Shown here: positions 62,034 to 64,000 of the stretch, piece by piece | How the letters are laid out: each line of letters opens with the position of its first letter | How positions within the stretch are numbered: position 1 is the stretch's first letter | Assembly: GCA_027676805.1 (NCBI GenBank) | Contig: JAQENU010000006.1 | Span: forward strand, 62,001-126,000 | Reading direction: 5' to 3' | Length of the DNA: 64,000 nt | Source: Coprobacillaceae bacterium UN01-12pH3A | GTDB lineage: Bacteria; Bacillota_I; Bacilli_A; Erysipelotrichales; Coprobacillaceae | Notes under the pieces: model-generated | Seen by the model: only the letters and a program-made list of their open reading frames with translations | Databases searched by the model: none | Told to the model about the DNA's origin: nothing | Position numbers and translations under genes: made by a program

Positions 62034-62575
62034 TTTATCCCCCACTTTTCTTTTAGTTTTCCTTTTTCAATAATGAGCTTCGCTATAAAATAAGCGATTG
62101 CTTTATCGGTGCAGTCCGTAACGACTTGAACAAGCAGGACACTGACTACTAAATGAAGTCCTGCCTTATTTAATAATAAAGCAAAGATACCGCTGCTTGA
62201 AGATGTGATCCCTCCAAATAATCCGGCTGTGATAACGGCACTCGCCAAAGATGTTGGCAATCCAATCATAATCATTCCTAACGGCATCCTTTTTCCCTTC
62301 AGCCAATGGGCATGGTATAAAATACCGGCAAAGAACCCTGTCAGCAGCTGTGTTGGTGCATAATAAAAGGAATACATATCAAACAAGACACCGCTTGTAA
62401 GGCTTCCTAAAACCCCTGTAATCATCGCATATTTGGGACCTAATAATAGAGCGATTAGAAGTGTCCCGATGGAATCCATATAAAAAGGTATAGATAAGCT
62501 CATCGCTATGTAAGCCCCTATCACATTCAACATAATTCCTACAGTCATAACAATTTGTACTTTAAATTTTTTCAT
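62012..62575 (-). CDS. qrtT: ECF transporter S component for a queuosine precursor (QrtT-like)
   Basis: This 187-residue membrane protein has about six helices and S-component features (MSLSIPFYMDSIGTLLIALL, LLGPKYAMITGVLGSLTSG). It would bind its substrate and rely on a shared EcfAAT module encoded elsewhere. The preQ1 riboswitch in its leader and the overlapping queL gene (22 bases) point to queuine or a related precursor as substrate. The start is the ATG after AAAGGAAC; the longer frame would run into the riboswitch terminator. Confidence 0.78.
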   Translation of the reverse strand: MKKFKVQIVMTVGIMLNVIGAYIAMSLSIPFYMDSIGTLLIALLLGPKYAMITGVLGSLTSGVLFDMYSFYYAPTQLLTGFFAGILYHAHWLKGKRMPLGMIMIGLPTSLASAVITAGLFGGITSSSSGIFALLLNKAGLHLVVSVLLVQVVTDCTDKAIAYFIAKLIIEKGKLKEKWGIKWNATAK

Positions 62576-62599
62576 TCTTGTTCCTTTCTTTAAGGAAAC

Positions 62600-62674
62600 A
62601 AAAAACATGCCTAAAGAAAGCATGTTTATGCGTTTGTCCTTAGTATTTTTATACTGGGTGGCTATCGAACCAGT
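62600..62674 (-). promoter_or_regulatory. preQ1-I riboswitch with terminator
   Basis: The aptamer on the minus strand reads ACTGGTTCGATAGCCACCCA followed by GTATAAAAATACTAAGG. This is the preQ1-I layout: a short P1 stem (ACTGG/CCAGT), the UUC..UAGC..CACCC loop region and an A-rich tail ending in CTAAGG, close to the Bacillus queC leader. It is followed by the expression platform, a terminator hairpin AAACATGC/GCATGTTT with a T-run just before the qrtT ribosome site. preQ1 binding should favour termination. Confidence 0.88.
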
Positions 62675-62717
62675 GTTATTTAATTCTTTAAAAGAATAGC
62701 ATATTTTTAATAAATAA

Positions 62718-63683
62718 TCAACCTTTGTTGATTACCCCATCTAAGATCCCAAAAATAGGAAAGACCATCCAGCCCGGATGCCATAAACCAAATACAAACC
62801 CTAATAGAAGGAAAACGATGACTGAACTTTCGGCGATCGGATAGCGTTTGTGATGTTTATGAGATACGGTAAAATCACTATAGCTATCGGATTCGATGCT
62901 TTCACTGCGAGTCACTAAACGATACGTGTCCAGCTCCATTCCGGCTGTAATGAAAAGATAGACTGAAAATCCTATCAAAATCATCATGATCCCGGCACCT
63001 AGATTTTCTTGGTTTAATAATTCTTCCCCCATAATTGTAAAGGCAACCCCGGCTAAGATAGAGAAAACTCCAAAGGCAATCTTTTTAGCGAAGCGCGCCT
63101 TAATCTCTGAAAACTCTGCCATAAAGTAACTATGATCACTGGCATTCATCACGAAGTCCGGCTTGGGGATTTGGGAGAAATTAATTCCTGCCAAAATAAT
63201 CAAGCCTACACCAATGCCAATAAAAACCATCATCAGAGCGGCTGCCAAATTTTCCATGAATTCTAATGTAATCGGCAATACCACACTTGCGATAATAATC
63301 ATGACTCCTATTCCGATTTTACTGGCAAAGCGATGTCGCAGTTCAATATAATCCTCTACCTCTGTAATATCTGTAAATTCCATTTCCTCTTTAGGCGTTG
63401 GTCGTATTTTTTCATCTTCAAATTCATCTTCGTTTGATATAATCGGTTCCACTTCAATCACTTCCGGAACTGTATCGATATTTTCATCCTGTGTTTTTAC
63501 AAGATAATCCAATGTGACATCAAATAAATTGCTGATTTGAATCAATTTATCTAGTTCGGGATATCCGTCACCGGTTTCCCACTTACTTACTGCCTGTCGA
63601 GATACTCCTAATTGATCAGCTAGCTGTTCTTGAGAGAATCCCTTGCTTTTTCTTAAATTCTGTAGTTTTGTCCCAAAATTCAT
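62718..63683 (-). CDS. XRE-family regulator with C-terminal membrane domain
   Basis: This 321-residue protein has an N-terminal helix-turn-helix (residues 1-60, FSQEQLADQLGVSRQAVSKWE). An acidic linker (about 70-115) and a membrane region with about six helices follow. The membrane region is an internal duplication: RFASKIGIGVMIIIASVV...LIILAGINF and RFAKKIAFGVFSILAGVA...FITAGMEL. A final pair of helices ends in GLWHPGWMVFPIFGILDG. Such membrane-tethered XRE regulators are common in Firmicutes; target and signal are unknown. The ATG is preferred over a GTG three codons before, which is part of the AGGAGAGGTG site. Confidence 0.82.
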   Translation of the reverse strand: MNFGTKLQNLRKSKGFSQEQLADQLGVSRQAVSKWETGDGYPELDKLIQISNLFDVTLDYLVKTQDENIDTVPEVIEVEPIISNEDEFEDEKIRPTPKEEMEFTDITEVEDYIELRHRFASKIGIGVMIIIASVVLPITLEFMENLAAALMMVFIGIGVGLIILAGINFSQIPKPDFVMNASDHSYFMAEFSEIKARFAKKIAFGVFSILAGVAFTIMGEELLNQENLGAGIMMILIGFSVYLFITAGMELDTYRLVTRSESIESDSYSDFTVSHKHHKRYPIAESSVIVFLLLGFVFGLWHPGWMVFPIFGILDGVINKG

Positions 63684-63779
63684 TCTACTCACCTCTCCTT
63701 TATTATACAGTCCTGCTGATAAAATACTATCAAGTTCAATTTGCGTTTACGCAACTTAAAGTTGCATCACTGAATTTTA

Positions 63780-64000
63780 CTATTTATTGTATTCAAATTG
63801 ATTCAATAAAAGCTGATAATCTTCCTGTGTTTTTATATTTAATAGTGTCAGATCTGTATTGTAATATGTATGTGGTAAAACTTCGCATAATTCCGTCATA
63901 GAATAGAGTCCGTCATTGATTCGTTGTTCGATGGCAGGCATCGCCGATCTTTTAAATACAGCGACTAATGGTTCAGCTTTGCCGCTGTTTCTTAAAACAA
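63780..64000 (-). CDS. mobA: Molybdenum cofactor guanylyltransferase, C-terminal part
   Basis: Only the last 73 codons are inside the window; the gene enters from the right edge. The visible part, GKAEPLVAVFKRSAMPAIEQ, then YNTDLTLLNIKTQEDYQLLL, is the typical MobA C-terminus (EPLxAVY..S..PAIE and NINTPEDY). MobA adds GMP to molybdopterin. It implies that the organism makes a bis-MGD molybdo- or tungstoenzyme, none of which is encoded here. The family call is based on this short segment. Confidence 0.72.
   Translation of the reverse strand, partial: VLRNSGKAEPLVAVFKRSAMPAIEQRINDGLYSMTELCEVLPHTYYNTDLTLLNIKTQEDYQLLLNQFEYNK

Overview
The window looks like chromosome of a low-GC Gram-positive anaerobe of the Bacillota, most likely a gut member of the Erysipelotrichia. 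The basis is AT-rich DNA with strong AGGAGG ribosome sites, FabT-controlled type II fatty acid synthesis using FabK, a preQ1-I riboswitch controlling queuine salvage genes, Bce-type peptide resistance genes and very large cell-wall proteins. The class assignment is inference. No rRNA, tRNA, CRISPR array, transposase or recombinase gene was seen.

Layout. 1-4.9 kb: housekeeping and accessory enzymes on the minus strand (partial ThrE-type exporter, two acetyltransferases, YfcE phosphodiesterase, two tandem APH-like kinases, exonuclease III, a GyrI-like protein). 4.9-9 kb: galE, a thioredoxin-fold protein, cyclophilin, an MFS transporter and a zinc phospholipase C-like protein. 9.3-13.9 kb: glycogen operon glgB-glgP with a small leading gene. 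13.9-19.4 kb: ybaK, a HAD phosphatase and a 1295-residue surface protein. 19.8-24 kb: aldo/keto reductase, fba, patB-like aminotransferase and a SpoU methyltransferase. 24.2-29.6 kb: D,D-carboxypeptidase, DUF885 lipoprotein, DinB-like protein and an AraC regulator. 29.7-41.2 kb: a nearly complete fatty acid synthesis cluster read acpP, then accBCDA-fabT-fabH-fabK-(NPD)-fabD-fabG-fabF-fabZ-birA. 41.5-49.5 kb: two unknown genes and a 2086-residue surface protein. 50-54.7 kb: ispF-gltX, two RNA-modifying enzymes and a flavin reductase-rubredoxin protein. 54.8-59.7 kb: a Bce-like two-component system and ABC transporter. 59.9-64 kb: acyl-ACP thioesterase, the queuine-salvage pair qrtT-queL behind a preQ1 riboswitch, an XRE membrane regulator and the 3' end of mobA.

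The most notable signal concerns the two giant surface proteins. They share C-terminal calcium-binding-like Asp/Gly repeats and a tryptophan-rich spacer module. Each also has an upstream region in which a pair of inverted, roughly 22-24 bp dyads brackets a promoter pointing away from the gene. A terminator lies just beyond the far dyad. This is the layout expected of phase-variable invertible promoters caught in the OFF state. The first case (19542-19782) is strong and the second (49641-49821) weaker. A clear FabT operator set is also visible at acpP/accB.

Many start codons were moved inward to the ATG or GTG that follows a good ribosome-binding site; reasons are given gene by gene.
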